DNA of 41,473 bases from Actinomycetota bacterium. Lineage in GTDB: Bacteria > Actinomycetota > Actinomycetes > S36-B12 > UBA5976. Both the position numbers and the translations under genes were made by a program. The first letter of the stretch is position 1; each line of letters begins with the position of its first letter. The stretch is taken from positions 1 to 41,473 of the forward strand of contig JAQCGN010000004.1 in assembly GCA_027730605.1 (NCBI GenBank), in the 5' to 3' direction. The notes under the pieces were generated by a model. It was given only the letters and a program-made list of their open reading frames with translations, was not told where the DNA came from and did not search any database. Below, one piece after another: positions 8,901-17,849 of the stretch.

Positions 8901-9869
8901 ATGAAGATTTCAATTATTGGCTTAGGCCTAATCGGTGGCTCAATTGCTATCGGATTAAAAAATAAACATCAGATCACAGGATTTGATCCAGATTCAAACA
9001 CGCAAAGTTTGGCAATGAAATCAGGATTAAATGTTTCGAAAGATTTTGTAAGTTGTGTTAAAGATGCAGAACTTGTAATTGTGGCAGCCCCCACCACACA
9101 GAGTGAAGAAATATTAAAAGAGTTAAACAAATTAAATTTCTCAGGTTTTGTGACAGATATTTGTTCTGTGAAAGCCCCTTTGTTAACAGCGGCTAATGGG
9201 TTAAATTATGTGGGATCTCATCCTATGGCTGGTTCAAATGAATCAGGCTTTAGAAGTGCAGATCAAAATATTTTTAAAGATGCTCCGTGGGCAATTTCTA
9301 TCACAAGTGATACAAAGCAAGGTGCATTAATTTCAGTAATTAGTTTTATTTCAGATTTGGGTGCATTTGTAGTTCCAGTTAATCCAATTGAGCATGATGA
9401 ATCAGTTGTATTAAGTAGTCATTTGGCTCACGTAGTTGCATCTGCTTACGCTAAGAGTGTGGGTGAATCTGAATTTGCTCAGCTTGCGCAATTATTAGCC
9501 GGTGGAAGTTTTAGAGATTTAACCAGAGTTACAACTTCTCCTGCACAAAGAACGGCCGAAATAGTTTGGCCAAATAGGAAATCTCTTTCCAAGGTTGTTG
9601 AAAATTTGGGCGATAATCTAACTAAATTGCAAAATCTGCTAGACCAGGGTAGCCAAGCAGATATTGAAAAATTCTTAACCGAAGCTAGTGCTTTACGTAC
9701 TATTTCTGATGAAACTTTAAATAAAGTAAAAAATCATCAGGGTAATAAAGTCAATTCAAGATTTGAAAGTTTGATTAAGGATTTTCTAGAACTATCGCAA
9801 AAGCGAGTTGTTACCTCTGATTTTAAGATAAATGCAGATTCTGTTGATTATTTAATTAACGAGATTTAA
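8901..9869 (+). CDS. tyrA: Prephenate dehydrogenase
   Basis: A 322-residue NAD(P)-dependent dehydrogenase of the TyrA family, oxidising prephenate (or arogenate) toward tyrosine. The Rossmann motif GLGLIGGS is at residues 7-14, the conserved [13 protein letters not shown] near residues 104-116 is the family signature, and SSHLAHVVA lies in the helical dimer domain. There is no ACT domain at the C-terminus, unlike many longer TyrA proteins. The ATG at 8901 follows the pheA stop by 16 bases. Its stop TAA shares bases with the stop of convergent dapD (TTAA, 9866-9869), leaving no room for an intergenic terminator. Confidence 0.92.
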   Translation: MKISIIGLGLIGGSIAIGLKNKHQITGFDPDSNTQSLAMKSGLNVSKDFVSCVKDAELVIVAAPTTQSEEILKELNKLNFSGFVTDICSVKAPLLTAANGLNYVGSHPMAGSNESGFRSADQNIFKDAPWAISITSDTKQGALISVISFISDLGAFVVPVNPIEHDESVVLSSHLAHVVASAYAKSVGESEFAQLAQLLAGGSFRDLTRVTTSPAQRTAEIVWPNRKSLSKVVENLGDNLTKLQNLLDQGSQADIEKFLTEASALRTISDETLNKVKNHQGNKVNSRFESLIKDFLELSQKRVVTSDFKINADSVDYLINEI

Positions 9870-10792
9870 TTCTTATGCAGGACAGAATTTAATCCACCCC
9901 AACTACCAGTTCTGTTTTGAGCTTCAATTGAACCTGTTTGAGAATTTCTTCTAAATAACAAATTATTTCCACCCGATAATTCTTTTGCTTTTACTATGCT
10001 GTTATCGGGCAATAAAACTTTAGATCCAGCAGTCAAATAAAGGCCTGCTTCAACTACACAGTTATTTCCTAAACTAATTCCTAAACCTGCGTTAGCACCG
10101 ATTAAACATTTTTCACCAACACTAATAACTTCTTGGCCACCACCAGAAAGTGTGCCCATAATGGAAGCACCACCACCGATATCAGTTCCATCACCAACAA
10201 CAACGCCTGCAGAAATTCTGCCCTCCACCATAGAAGTTCCTAAAGTTCCTGCATTGAAATTAACAAAGCCTTCATGCATAACTGTTGTGCCAGCAGCAAG
10301 GTGTGCACCAAGTCTTACTCGATCAGCATCTGCAATTCGCACACCACTTGGAACTACGTAGTCAAGCATTCTAGGAAACTTATCAACAGAAAATATTGTT
10401 AAATGCGTACCGGATTTTTTAGCAGTAGCTCTGACCTGTTCAACTTTTTCAGGTAGTACTGGACCAATTGTTGTCCACGCAACATTGTTAAGTATTGCAA
10501 AGATTCCCTCAAAATTAATCGTTCTTGGTTTTACTAAACGGTGTGAAAGTAAATGTAATCGAAGATAAGCATCCTCAGTACTTTCTGCTGGTTTTGATAA
10601 ATCTTTAATAATTGTTTTAACAATTTTTAACTCACAACTTCGAACTAAATCTTTTTGTTCATGACTGGATGCATCAAGCAATTGAATGGGAGAGGAATTA
10701 AGCACCGGATTTGGATACCAGACATCAAGTGTTTTTTTACCATCAATTGTGGCAATACCTATTGCACTAGCTGCTTCGGTTATAAAACTCAT
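9866..10792 (-). CDS. dapD: Tetrahydrodipicolinate N-succinyltransferase
   Basis: A 308-residue DapD of the actinobacterial type, transferring succinyl from succinyl-CoA to tetrahydrodipicolinate in the succinylase branch of meso-DAP/lysine synthesis. The C-terminal half is a left-handed beta-helix seen as hexapeptide-type repeats ([26 protein letters not shown]-like steps, [14 protein letters not shown]). Motifs such as [16 protein letters not shown] and [16 protein letters not shown] are typical of the actinobacterial form. ATG at 10792, with TAGTTT 6 bases upstream and no Shine-Dalgarno, so a leaderless transcript is likely. It is divergent from dapE, the next-but-one enzyme of the pathway, with about 68 bases between. 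Confidence 0.92.
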   Translation of the reverse strand: MSFITEAASAIGIATIDGKKTLDVWYPNPVLNSSPIQLLDASSHEQKDLVRSCELKIVKTIIKDLSKPAESTEDAYLRLHLLSHRLVKPRTINFEGIFAILNNVAWTTIGPVLPEKVEQVRATAKKSGTHLTIFSVDKFPRMLDYVVPSGVRIADADRVRLGAHLAAGTTVMHEGFVNFNAGTLGTSMVEGRISAGVVVGDGTDIGGGASIMGTLSGGGQEVISVGEKCLIGANAGLGISLGNNCVVEAGLYLTAGSKVLLPDNSIVKAKELSGGNNLLFRRNSQTGSIEAQNRTGSWGGLNSVLHKN

Positions 10793-10798
10793 GAGTCA

Positions 10799-10804
10799 AA
10801 ACTA
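10799..10804 (-). promoter_or_regulatory. -10 box for leaderless dapD transcript
   Basis: On the minus strand TAGTTT is followed by 6 bases and the dapD ATG. It lies in the short divergent spacer shared with dapE. Confidence 0.5.
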
Positions 10805-10860
10805 TCTCTTAATTGGGGTTAGTGGTCGCATAAGGGTTGGCTTATTGGCAGAATAGACAC

Positions 10861-11919
10861 GTGTTGAAAATAGATCAAGAACTTGGACAGTTAACCCTGG
10901 ATCTTGTCAACATATCAAGTGTCTCCCAGGATGAAAAGGCAATCAGCGATCAAGTCCAAGAGTCACTGGGCTTAGTAAAGCACCTAAAAGTCACTCGCAT
11001 TAATAATTCCATAATTGCCCAAACAAACTTTGGACATAACAAAAGAGTGGTAATTGCCGGTCATCTCGATACAGTTCCTGCCAATCATAATTTTCCAGGA
11101 AAGAAAATAGACAACGAAATTGTTGGTTTAGGTTCTGTTGATATGAAAAGTGGTATTGCTGCTGCCCTTAAACTTGCACACGATGTAAGTCAAGCAAAAT
11201 ATGATATTACTTATTTATTTTATGAGTCTGAAGAAATTGAAACAAAATATAATGGATTAGAACTAATCACACAACAATCTAAAGATTTATTGAATTGTGA
11301 TTTTGCTATCTTGATGGAACCAACTAACGGTATTATTGAGATTGGCTGCCAAGGAAGTTTGCGATTTGAAGTTAGTGCCAAAGGTAAAAGATCACATTCT
11401 GCACGTTGGTGGAATGGGAAAAATGCTATCCATGACTTAACAGATTTATTGCAAATTCTTAATTCTTATAAATCAAGAGAACCAGTAATTGATGGATATA
11501 AATTTAGAGAAGGCTTACAAGCTGTAAAAATAAATGGGGGAGTAGCCGGAAACGTAGTACCAGATTTAGTTACGGTAAATATCAATCACCGCTTTGCACC
11601 CGATACCACCCCACAGGCGGCTGAAGAAAATATGAAAAAACTATTTAAAGACTTTAATTTCAAATTAATAGATGTAGCAGCAAGTGCCCCAACTGGATTA
11701 AATAATGAATTAATAAAAGAGTTTATTTCAGTGATTGGCACAGATATTGCACCTAAATTTGGTTGGACAGATGTAGCACGCTTTGCATCTGCTGGAATTC
11801 CTGCCATAAATTTTGGCCCAGGAGATCCAAATCTGGCACATCACCCAGATGAAAAAGTAACAATAAAACAAATTGAGGATGTTTTTAACTCTTTAAAAAA
11901 ATGGTTAACTACTAAATGA
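10861..11919 (+). CDS. dapE: Succinyl-diaminopimelate desuccinylase
   Basis: M20 family metallopeptidase of about 352 residues, hydrolysing N-succinyl-LL-DAP. Metal-site motifs: AGHLDTVPA (first His and its Asp), GLGSVDMKSG (bridging Asp), YESEEIE (Glu base and ligand), MEPTNG, and AHHPDEKV near the C-terminus (last His ligand). The central dimerisation domain (RFEVSAKGKRSHSA onward) is typical. I place the start at GTG 10861 rather than an in-frame TTG at 10837 because family homology begins at about LKIDQEL; no Shine-Dalgarno is clear for either. The stop overlaps the next gene in an ATGA arrangement. It pairs functionally with divergent dapD. Confidence 0.9.
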   Translation: MLKIDQELGQLTLDLVNISSVSQDEKAISDQVQESLGLVKHLKVTRINNSIIAQTNFGHNKRVVIAGHLDTVPANHNFPGKKIDNEIVGLGSVDMKSGIAAALKLAHDVSQAKYDITYLFYESEEIETKYNGLELITQQSKDLLNCDFAILMEPTNGIIEIGCQGSLRFEVSAKGKRSHSARWWNGKNAIHDLTDLLQILNSYKSREPVIDGYKFREGLQAVKINGGVAGNVVPDLVTVNINHRFAPDTTPQAAEENMKKLFKDFNFKLIDVAASAPTGLNNELIKEFISVIGTDIAPKFGWTDVARFASAGIPAINFGPGDPNLAHHPDEKVTIKQIEDVFNSLKKWLTTK

Positions 11920-12371
11920 AACCAGTTGATATTTCTTTAACCGTAGATATTAAAGCCAATCAAAAGAAAGTTTTTGACAAAGTAGTTGACTGGGAAAGCC
12001 AAGGAGATTGGATGCTTGGCACAAAAGTTTCACCAACCAAAAACAACGGCCAAGGAATTAATGGAGAAATAGTGGCCTGGACTGGTATTTGGAAATTTGG
12101 TTTTAATGATCCTATGGTGATTACCAAATGGGTTGAGCCAGAAATTGTTGATGTTAAACATTTAGGCAAAGTTGTTAAAGGAACTGGCTCGATGATTGTG
12201 GAAAAAGTTGATGAGAATAATTCAAAATTTATTTGGAGTGAATCAATTGATTTACCATTAGGAATTTTTGGAAGAATTGGATGGATATTTGTTAAACCTT
12301 TTTTCGTAGCAGGAATTAAGTACTCATTGAATAAATTCGCGCTCTCTTTTGCACAAATAGACCCAAAGTAG
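11916..12371 (+). CDS. SRPBCC superfamily protein
   Basis: A 151-residue protein beginning with the polyketide-cyclase/SRPBCC pattern: first beta strand (ISLTVDIKANQKKVFDKVVDW), then WESQGDWMLGTKVS and a C-terminal long amphipathic helix (residues about 125-148). Members bind hydrophobic ligands in a deep cavity; nothing here names the ligand. Small stand-alone SRPBCC proteins next to dapE occur in several actinobacteria, as I recall. It is coupled to dapE by a four-base ATGA overlap, so it is in that operon. The function is unknown. Confidence 0.75.
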   Translation: MKPVDISLTVDIKANQKKVFDKVVDWESQGDWMLGTKVSPTKNNGQGINGEIVAWTGIWKFGFNDPMVITKWVEPEIVDVKHLGKVVKGTGSMIVEKVDENNSKFIWSESIDLPLGIFGRIGWIFVKPFFVAGIKYSLNKFALSFAQIDPK

Positions 12372-12397
12372 ACGAAATCGCTGGGTTGCGAGATAAT
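12369..12397 (+). promoter_or_regulatory. Possible promoter of the DUF3117 gene
   Basis: TAGACG at 12369-12374, 17-base spacer, GATAAT at 12392-12397. The -35 matches TTGACA at four of six positions. The first bases overlap the preceding gene's stop codon. Confidence 0.35.
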
Positions 12398-12434
12398 AGA
12401 TATATCGAACATTAATTATTGAAAAGGTGTTTAA

Positions 12435-12599
12435 ATGGCCGCAATGAAACCTCGTACCGGTGATGGACCAATGGAGGTTACAAAAGAAGGACGTGGAGTA
12501 GTTATGCGCGTTCCCCTTGAAGGAGGCGGACGTTTAGTTGTTGAAATGACTGTTGAAGAAGCTAAAGAATTAGATGTGCAATTGGAAGTTCTTAAGTAA
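12435..12599 (+). CDS. DUF3117 small protein
   Basis: A 54-residue reading frame starting ATG at 12435, with AAAGGTG as Shine-Dalgarno 5-11 bases upstream, and ending TAA at 12597-12599. The sequence MAAMKPRTGDGP, VTKEGRG, RVPLEGGGRLVVE is nearly invariant in the actinobacterial DUF3117 family, whose members are 54-60 residues and of unknown function. Conservation this strong in so short a protein suggests a core role. It is followed one base later by the convergent O-methyltransferase stop. A possible promoter (TAGACG, 17 bases, GATAAT) lies at 12369-12397. Confidence 0.93.
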   Translation: MAAMKPRTGDGPMEVTKEGRGVVMRVPLEGGGRLVVEMTVEEAKELDVQLEVLK

Positions 12600-12600
12600 A

Positions 12601-13221
12601 TTAGCTAGGTCTATAAGAAGCAGCAATAATTCCTGATCCACTTGGAATCATCACTGAAATTAATCTTGAATCATCTTTAATCTTGTCACTAACTGCACTT
12701 ATTGCTTGTGCATCTGAAGTGCTAAATTCACCCAAAATATTATTAAAAATAAGAATTCCACCAGGTCTTAATAATCTTAAAGATTGTTCAAAAAGTGTTT
12801 CATATTCTAGTTTTTCACCATTAATAAACATTAAGTCATAAGCATTGTCTGTTAATTTATCAACAACCTCAATAGCACGTCCGGCAATTAATCTAATTTT
12901 ATTTGCCGCAATTCCTGCTTCAGAAAAGATTTCTCTTGCGGCACGTTGTCTTTCCGCATCAGAATCAATGGAGGTTAAAACTCCTGCGGAATTCATACCT
13001 CGGAATAAACACAATCCAGAAACACCTGTGCCAGTACCAATTTCAACAACATTTGAAGCATCAATGGTGGAAGCTAAAAATCTAATTAGGGCACCGGCAC
13101 CTGGGCCAATTGTGATCAAACCTAATTCTTTAGATTTTTCCCGCGCATTTAAAAGATGAGAATCCTCAGTTATGTAACTTTGAGAAAGATTCCAGTCATT
13201 ATTAGATGGCATTTGAGTCAT
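12601..13221 (-). CDS. O-methyltransferase, class I SAM-dependent
   Basis: A 206-residue protein of the O-methyltransferase family 3 (catechol/caffeoyl-CoA OMT-like). The SAM-binding motif VVEIGTGTGVSGLCL is near residues 56-70, SIDSDAERQ supplies the acidic residue that binds the ribose, and MFINGEKLEYETL corresponds to the metal-binding region where DADK/DGxK is usual. Here the residue is Asn rather than Asp (FINGEK), which may alter metal binding. In mycobacteria a homologue (Rv1220c) lies just before sigE and htrA, and here the gene is also divergent from htrA, which supports orthology. The substrate is unknown. Confidence 0.85.
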   Translation of the reverse strand: MTQMPSNNDWNLSQSYITEDSHLLNAREKSKELGLITIGPGAGALIRFLASTIDASNVVEIGTGTGVSGLCLFRGMNSAGVLTSIDSDAERQRAAREIFSEAGIAANKIRLIAGRAIEVVDKLTDNAYDLMFINGEKLEYETLFEQSLRLLRPGGILIFNNILGEFSTSDAQAISAVSDKIKDDSRLISVMIPSGSGIIAASYRPS

Positions 13222-13258
13222 GTTTAAATTAGCCCTTCGTTGAAATAGAATCTTAATG

Positions 13259-13271
13259 AATTCTTAGAATT
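13259..13271. repeat. Inverted repeat in the htrA/O-methyltransferase spacer
   Basis: AATTCT-T-AGAATT, a perfect 6-bp inverted repeat around one base, in the 159-base divergent spacer. It could be an operator, but no protein can be assigned; in AT-rich DNA this can also arise by chance. Confidence 0.25.
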
Positions 13272-13327
13272 TGGTAGTAATTTCCTAGGCATTCTCTCGA
13301 AGACTACTTCCTGGGAGGCCAAAATAG

Positions 13328-13356
13328 TTGTCACACATTAAACTTACAAGTAAATA
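13328..13356 (+). promoter_or_regulatory. Putative htrA promoter
   Basis: TTGTCA at 13328-13333, 17-base spacer, TAAATA at 13351-13356, about 24 bases before the htrA start. This looks like a housekeeping promoter rather than an ECF-type one. Confidence 0.4.
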
Positions 13357-13380
13357 GCTTGCTTTGATCCCTAGAAGAGA

Positions 13381-14556
13381 GTGAAGTTTAAACAAAATAT
13401 GGTTGAACCATCAAACTCACCAACACCAGGATTTAGGTCATACCCGACGCAGCCTTCTTGGGCTAGAACAAAGAAAAGAAAAAGCACTCCACTTTCAGCC
13501 GTCATTGTGCTTGCATTAGTTTTTGGTGGAACAGCTGGTGGAGCTTTGGGATATCTAGCAGCAGATTTTTCAAACGGTATTTCTAATTCAACAACTCAAG
13601 TACCAGAAACACCAAGTAATAATGAAAATAGTGTTGCAATAACACCTGCAACAGAAACAGTTTCACAAATTGTACAAAATATTAAATCAAGTGTTGTTTC
13701 AATAAAAGCCGATGGTAGATCAGGTGCAGGCACTGGTTCAGGATTTATTTACCGAGAAGATGGATATGTAATAACTAATAATCACGTAGTTACGCCATCA
13801 CTTAATGGCGGAGAATTAACAGTTTATTTAGAAGATAAAACTCCTTATATTGCAAAATTAGTGGGACGTAATGCTTCTTATGATTTAGCAGTCTTAAAAA
13901 TTGAAGCCCAAGGTTTAAAACCAGTTAAAATTGGTGATTCTAGTGCAATTAATGTAGGAGACTTAACTGTTGCATTTGGTTCACCCCTTGGTTTAACCGG
14001 AACAGTAACTTCAGGAATTGTTAGTGCAGTTAATAGACCAGTTACAGCTGGGGGATCTGATGATCAATCTTTTATTTCTGCAATTCAAACTGATGCTGCA
14101 ATTAACCCAGGTAATTCAGGTGGACCACTTGTTAACGGTCAAGCAGAAGTAATTGGTGTTAATTCAGCAATCGCCACATTGGGAATTGGTGCTCAAAGTG
14201 GAAGCATAGGTTTAGGTTTTGCAATTCCTATGAATCAGGTTCAAAGAATTATCACCGAAATAATTAATACTGGAAAATCAAGTACTCCAATTGCCGGAAT
14301 TAGTATTGATTCAACTTTTGATGGTGAGGGTGCAAGAGTTGCTGAAATTGTTGCTGACGGACCAGCTGCCACAACTGATCTAAAAGTTGGCGATGTGGTG
14401 GTAAGAATTAACGGTGAGATAATTGGTAATTCAACTGAATTAATTGTTGCGATTCGAAGAAATAATCCAGGAGACACAATAGTTCTAACTGTTAAGGACA
14501 TTGCTGGAAAAGAAAGAGAAGTATCAGTGATTCTGGGAAGTAGAGAAGAAGGCTAA
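13381..14556 (+). CDS. HtrA/DegP-like membrane-anchored serine protease
   Basis: S1C family protease of 391 residues: cytoplasmic N-terminus of about 35 residues, one membrane helix near 37-62, a Ser/Thr/Asn-rich linker, a trypsin-like domain and one C-terminal PDZ domain (about residues 290-388). The catalytic triad is visible as His135 (TNNHVV), Asp168 (SYDLAVLK) and Ser246 (GNSGGPL). It should act outside the membrane in protein quality control. GTG start at 13381 with AGAAGAG upstream; an in-frame ATG at 13399 is possible. In mycobacteria the order is O-methyltransferase, sigE, rseA, htrA, tatB, mrp; here sigE, rseA and tatB are absent. The stop overlaps the convergent mrp stop (CTAA at 14553-14556). 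Confidence 0.9.
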   Translation: MKFKQNMVEPSNSPTPGFRSYPTQPSWARTKKRKSTPLSAVIVLALVFGGTAGGALGYLAADFSNGISNSTTQVPETPSNNENSVAITPATETVSQIVQNIKSSVVSIKADGRSGAGTGSGFIYREDGYVITNNHVVTPSLNGGELTVYLEDKTPYIAKLVGRNASYDLAVLKIEAQGLKPVKIGDSSAINVGDLTVAFGSPLGLTGTVTSGIVSAVNRPVTAGGSDDQSFISAIQTDAAINPGNSGGPLVNGQAEVIGVNSAIATLGIGAQSGSIGLGFAIPMNQVQRIITEIINTGKSSTPIAGISIDSTFDGEGARVAEIVADGPAATTDLKVGDVVVRINGEIIGNSTELIVAIRRNNPGDTIVLTVKDIAGKEREVSVILGSREEG

Positions 14557-15677
14557 TTAGTTAAAATACCTAGGTTCTTTCCCACTAAACCTTTTGGATT
14601 TTTTAATAACGCTTTAGCCATATTTATAATTTCAACTGCAGCAGGTGACTCTGGATTTGAAACAACTAATGGTTCACCATTGTCTCCACCTTCTCTAAGG
14701 CGCTCATCAAATGGCACTTGAGCAAGTACTTTTACATTTGTGCCTAATTCATCACTAATTGCTTTAGCCACAATTTCTCCACCACCTTTACCAAAAAGTT
14801 CCATAATTTCACCACAATGAGGACATGGCACACCACTCATATTTTCGATCACACCAGCGACAACTTGGTGTGTTTGTTTAGCTAAAGTTCCTGATCTAAC
14901 TGCAACTTCAGCGGCACTAATTTGAGGAGTTGTCACCACAATTATTTCTGATTTTGGAACAAGTTGGGCAACACTAATTGAAACATCACCAGTTCCTGGA
15001 GGTAAATCTAAAAGCAAAATATCTAAATCACCCCACCAAACATCAGTCATGAATTGCTCAATTGCTTTATGAAGCATTGGTCCTCTAAATGCAATTGGTT
15101 GGGTAACACCACCTGGTTTAAATGACAACATCGAAATAATTCGAACCCCATGAGCAATTTGAGGCATAATCATTCCTTCAACTACCGTTGGAGGAATTGT
15201 GACTCCCATGATTCTGGGAATTGAATGTCCATAAATATCTGCATCAAGTATTCCAACAGATAAACCTAACTGGGTAAACGCGATTCCTAAATTTGCAGTT
15301 AGTGAAGATTTACCAACCCCGCCTTTACCTGAGGCGATTGCATAAACCCTGGTTAAGTTTTTCTCACTAGAGAATGGATTTTCCTTAGTTGGTCCACGAA
15401 GCAATTCCTTGAGTTTTTTGCGTTGATCATCACTCATAACATCTAAAACAACCTTGGTTTGAGCAGATTTATCTATCTCTAAAACGGCATTTGTTACTCT
15501 TTTTATTATTTCTTCTTTTAAAGGACAACCAGAAACTGTTAAATAAATTTCAACTAATACATTTTTATCTTGAACTTCAACGTTCTTGACCATACCAATT
15601 TCGGTGATTGGTCGTCTTATTTCTGGATCCTGCACTGTGGAGAGTGCAGACATAATTGTTTCAGTACTTAGTGACAA
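14553..15677 (-). CDS. mrp: Mrp/NBP35-family ATP-binding iron-sulfur carrier
   Basis: A 374-residue P-loop ATPase of the Mrp/ApbC family, a scaffold or carrier for Fe-S clusters. Residues 1-90 form a MIP18/DUF59 domain (VQDPEIRRPITEIGMV, VSGCPLKEEI). The ATPase domain follows with the deviant Walker A SGKGGVGKS at 116-124, DLPPGTGD near 224-231, and the cluster-binding CPHC at 285-288. I choose the TTG at 15677, because an AAAGGAC Shine-Dalgarno lies 5 bases upstream; ATG at codon 9 has none. It is divergent from the EamA transporter and convergent with htrA. Confidence 0.93.
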   Translation of the reverse strand: MSLSTETIMSALSTVQDPEIRRPITEIGMVKNVEVQDKNVLVEIYLTVSGCPLKEEIIKRVTNAVLEIDKSAQTKVVLDVMSDDQRKKLKELLRGPTKENPFSSEKNLTRVYAIASGKGGVGKSSLTANLGIAFTQLGLSVGILDADIYGHSIPRIMGVTIPPTVVEGMIMPQIAHGVRIISMLSFKPGGVTQPIAFRGPMLHKAIEQFMTDVWWGDLDILLLDLPPGTGDVSISVAQLVPKSEIIVVTTPQISAAEVAVRSGTLAKQTHQVVAGVIENMSGVPCPHCGEIMELFGKGGGEIVAKAISDELGTNVKVLAQVPFDERLREGGDNGEPLVVSNPESPAAVEIINMAKALLKNPKGLVGKNLGILTN

Positions 15678-15784
15678 AGATGTCCTTTAAGGTTATTTGG
15701 AAATCTGTGCGTTAGGTGGGTTATGAGGATAAAGTTAGACACATTTCAATGTTAGCCCTGGGACATGATTGACTAACAACTCAT

Positions 15785-16663
15785 ATGAAATCCACGAAAG
15801 CAAATAGCAAATTTTCCATAGATTTCATTATTTTGGCCATCGCCATATTGGCAATATCAACCTCAGGTCCACTTATTACTGTTACTGCGGCTCCAGCTAT
15901 CGCAATCGCATTTTGGCGCTGTTTCCTCGGAGCAATTGCGACGATGCCTTTTGCGTACAAAGACGGATTAAAAAATATTAATAAAAAAACTTTCCTAACT
16001 TCAGTTAGCGCAGGTTTGCTATTAGGAATCCACTTTGCGGTGTGGATTCCAAGTTTGAGATTTACCACGGTTGCTGCCTCAACTGCCATGGTGGCAACTC
16101 AACCTGCTTGGGCTGCATTGATTGCAAAAATAAGAGGAGAAAGTATTCCAAATAAAGTTTGGGTTGGAATATTTGTAGCACTTGCTGGTGCAATACTTTT
16201 AACTGGAATTGATATAACAATAAATTCAAGAGCAGTAATCGGAGATTTATTAGCTCTCTTGGGCGCAATTTTTGCAGCACTTTATGTAACTGTAGGGCAA
16301 AGTGCTCGGGAAAAACTTACAACAGCCCAGTACACAATGATGGCATATTCTGCTGCTGCCTGTGCATTATTGGTTTTGGTTGTAGTTACTGGAACTAACT
16401 TAACTGGTTATTCTAGGCAAGCTTGGATTTATATTTTTTTACTAACACTTCTAGCACAAATTCTTGGTCACACATTATTTAATATAACTTTAAGGTCTCT
16501 TTCAGCCACAGTTGTAAGTATGGGAATTTTATTTGAAATGCCAGGTTCAACAATTATTGCCGCACTAGCCATAGGTCAGCTGCCTCCATGGCAAACAATT
16601 CCTGCCATAGTTCTTTTAATGGTGGGGATGTTTTATGTTGTTACAGGTTATAAAACTAAATAG
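15785..16663 (+). CDS. EamA/DMT-family transporter
   Basis: A 292-residue, very hydrophobic protein with ten predicted membrane helices arranged as two EamA repeats (roughly residues 12-138 and 150-288). The pattern ISTSGPLITVTAAPAIAIAFWRC in the first repeat (cut: ISTSGPLITV and AIAIAFWRC) is the DMT signature where the first helices meet. Family members export amino acids or other metabolites; the substrate cannot be read from sequence. ATG at 15785, with no clear Shine-Dalgarno. Its end overlaps the convergent hydrolase end by 8 bases. Confidence 0.87.
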   Translation: MKSTKANSKFSIDFIILAIAILAISTSGPLITVTAAPAIAIAFWRCFLGAIATMPFAYKDGLKNINKKTFLTSVSAGLLLGIHFAVWIPSLRFTTVAASTAMVATQPAWAALIAKIRGESIPNKVWVGIFVALAGAILLTGIDITINSRAVIGDLLALLGAIFAALYVTVGQSAREKLTTAQYTMMAYSAAACALLVLVVVTGTNLTGYSRQAWIYIFLLTLLAQILGHTLFNITLRSLSATVVSMGILFEMPGSTIIAALAIGQLPPWQTIPAIVLLMVGMFYVVTGYKTK

Positions 16664-17516
16664 TTTTTAAAAATGTATCTATTTCAATAGCCGTTTTATC
16701 TGGTAGTTCCCTAGCAGGAGAATGTGCTGCGCCAATAATTTCAATAAAAGCACACCCAAGTTCTTGGGCCATTGCTAGTTGCTGATCTTTAGGCCAAGCA
16801 TCATCATTTTCTCCACGTAACACTAGAACTGGAATTTTGTGTCTTTGTAATGTAATTTTTAATTTATTGGTCACATTTTCAACCGACATCAATAATTGTG
16901 ACATTACTTTTAAGGATTGTGGATTAGTGCTTAACCATCTTTGTTTTCGCCATTTTCTTACTGGTCTAGAAAACTTTTGTAATCTTAAAATTGTGAGAGT
17001 TAGTGACTTCACAAACCAAATAAATCTAAGACTTCGACCCTTTTCAACAGCTTGAACTAGTGCTGGAAGCCCACCCCATTTTTCTTTAGGTAAAGGTCCT
17101 GGTCCACTACACATAAGTATTAGAGAAGCAAAAACTTCTGGATTCATAGCAACTGCAGATTGTGCAACGGTTCCGCCAAAAGAATGACCTATGACGTGTA
17201 CTGGTTCAGGAAAATTTTTCGCCACATCAATTAAGTCTTGGGCAAATATTTCTAAACTAAAAGCGTCTTCATTGCTTGGTCCATAACTTGAAGGTTGACC
17301 AAGTTGATCGATAGAAACACAGTGCCAACCAAGCGAGGAAAGAATTGGCATGACCGCCACGAAATCTTCACGACTGCCACTCCATCCTGGCACAAAAAGA
17401 ATTGTGCCAGCATGAATTGCTTCAGGTTCGGAAACTAATGCCCCAATAATATTTTTGTTAGTGGTGAACTTTTCTTCAGTGATACCTGCAGGATTTACTA
17501 ATAACTGCTCTTGCAT
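16656..17516 (-). CDS. Alpha/beta-fold hydrolase
   Basis: An alpha/beta-hydrolase of about 286 residues. The oxyanion-hole strand is FVPGWSGSRED; the nucleophile elbow is GHSFGG (Ser112 in this numbering), the acid lies in ENDDAWP (Asp238/239) and the base is the His of AAHSPARE (about 265). A basic, aromatic lid (residues about 160-195) follows the nucleophile. Substrate unknown. I start at the ATG at 17516, four bases after the DUF3107 stop; a TTG at 17561 would overlap that gene by 41 bases. The two are likely cotranscribed. Confidence 0.82.
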   Translation of the reverse strand: MQEQLLVNPAGITEEKFTTNKNIIGALVSEPEAIHAGTILFVPGWSGSREDFVAVMPILSSLGWHCVSIDQLGQPSSYGPSNEDAFSLEIFAQDLIDVAKNFPEPVHVIGHSFGGTVAQSAVAMNPEVFASLILMCSGPGPLPKEKWGGLPALVQAVEKGRSLRFIWFVKSLTLTILRLQKFSRPVRKWRKQRWLSTNPQSLKVMSQLLMSVENVTNKLKITLQRHKIPVLVLRGENDDAWPKDQQLAMAQELGCAFIEIIGAAHSPARELPDKTAIEIDTFLKTI

Positions 17517-17520
17517 TTGG

Positions 17521-17742
17521 TTATCCAGCAAAACCAACACGTCGTTGTTCTGAGGCTCCAATTTCTACAAAAGCCAGACTTTCACCTGGAACCAATATTT
17601 TTTTGCCTTTGTCATCAATTAGGGATAACAAGGTTTTATTCTTCACGGCTGATTCAATTTCTTTAGTTATTTGATCAGCTGTGGCAGCTGTTTCAAAAAC
17701 GATTTCTCTTACTGTGTTTTGAACACCGATTCTTACTTCCAT
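17521..17742 (-). CDS. DUF3107 protein
   Basis: A 73-residue protein whose start MEVRIGVQNTVREIVFET and end GASEQRRVGFAG are the hallmark of the actinobacterial DUF3107 family (TB9.4-like in mycobacteria), known only as a conserved small protein. It reads as a compact alpha/beta unit with no membrane segment. It is upstream of the alpha/beta hydrolase and likely in one operon with it; the start at 17742 gives the usual family length. Confidence 0.92.
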   Translation of the reverse strand: MEVRIGVQNTVREIVFETAATADQITKEIESAVKNKTLLSLIDDKGKKILVPGESLAFVEIGASEQRRVGFAG

Positions 17743-17849
17743 TACCTCAGGGCTCCTAGATATTTAATGTGCTTCTAAGACTATTCCCAAGCACTAAGCC
17801 TCGCATCCTCACCGGCTATTTCCAAGTCAATGTTGACCGGAGTAATCTC

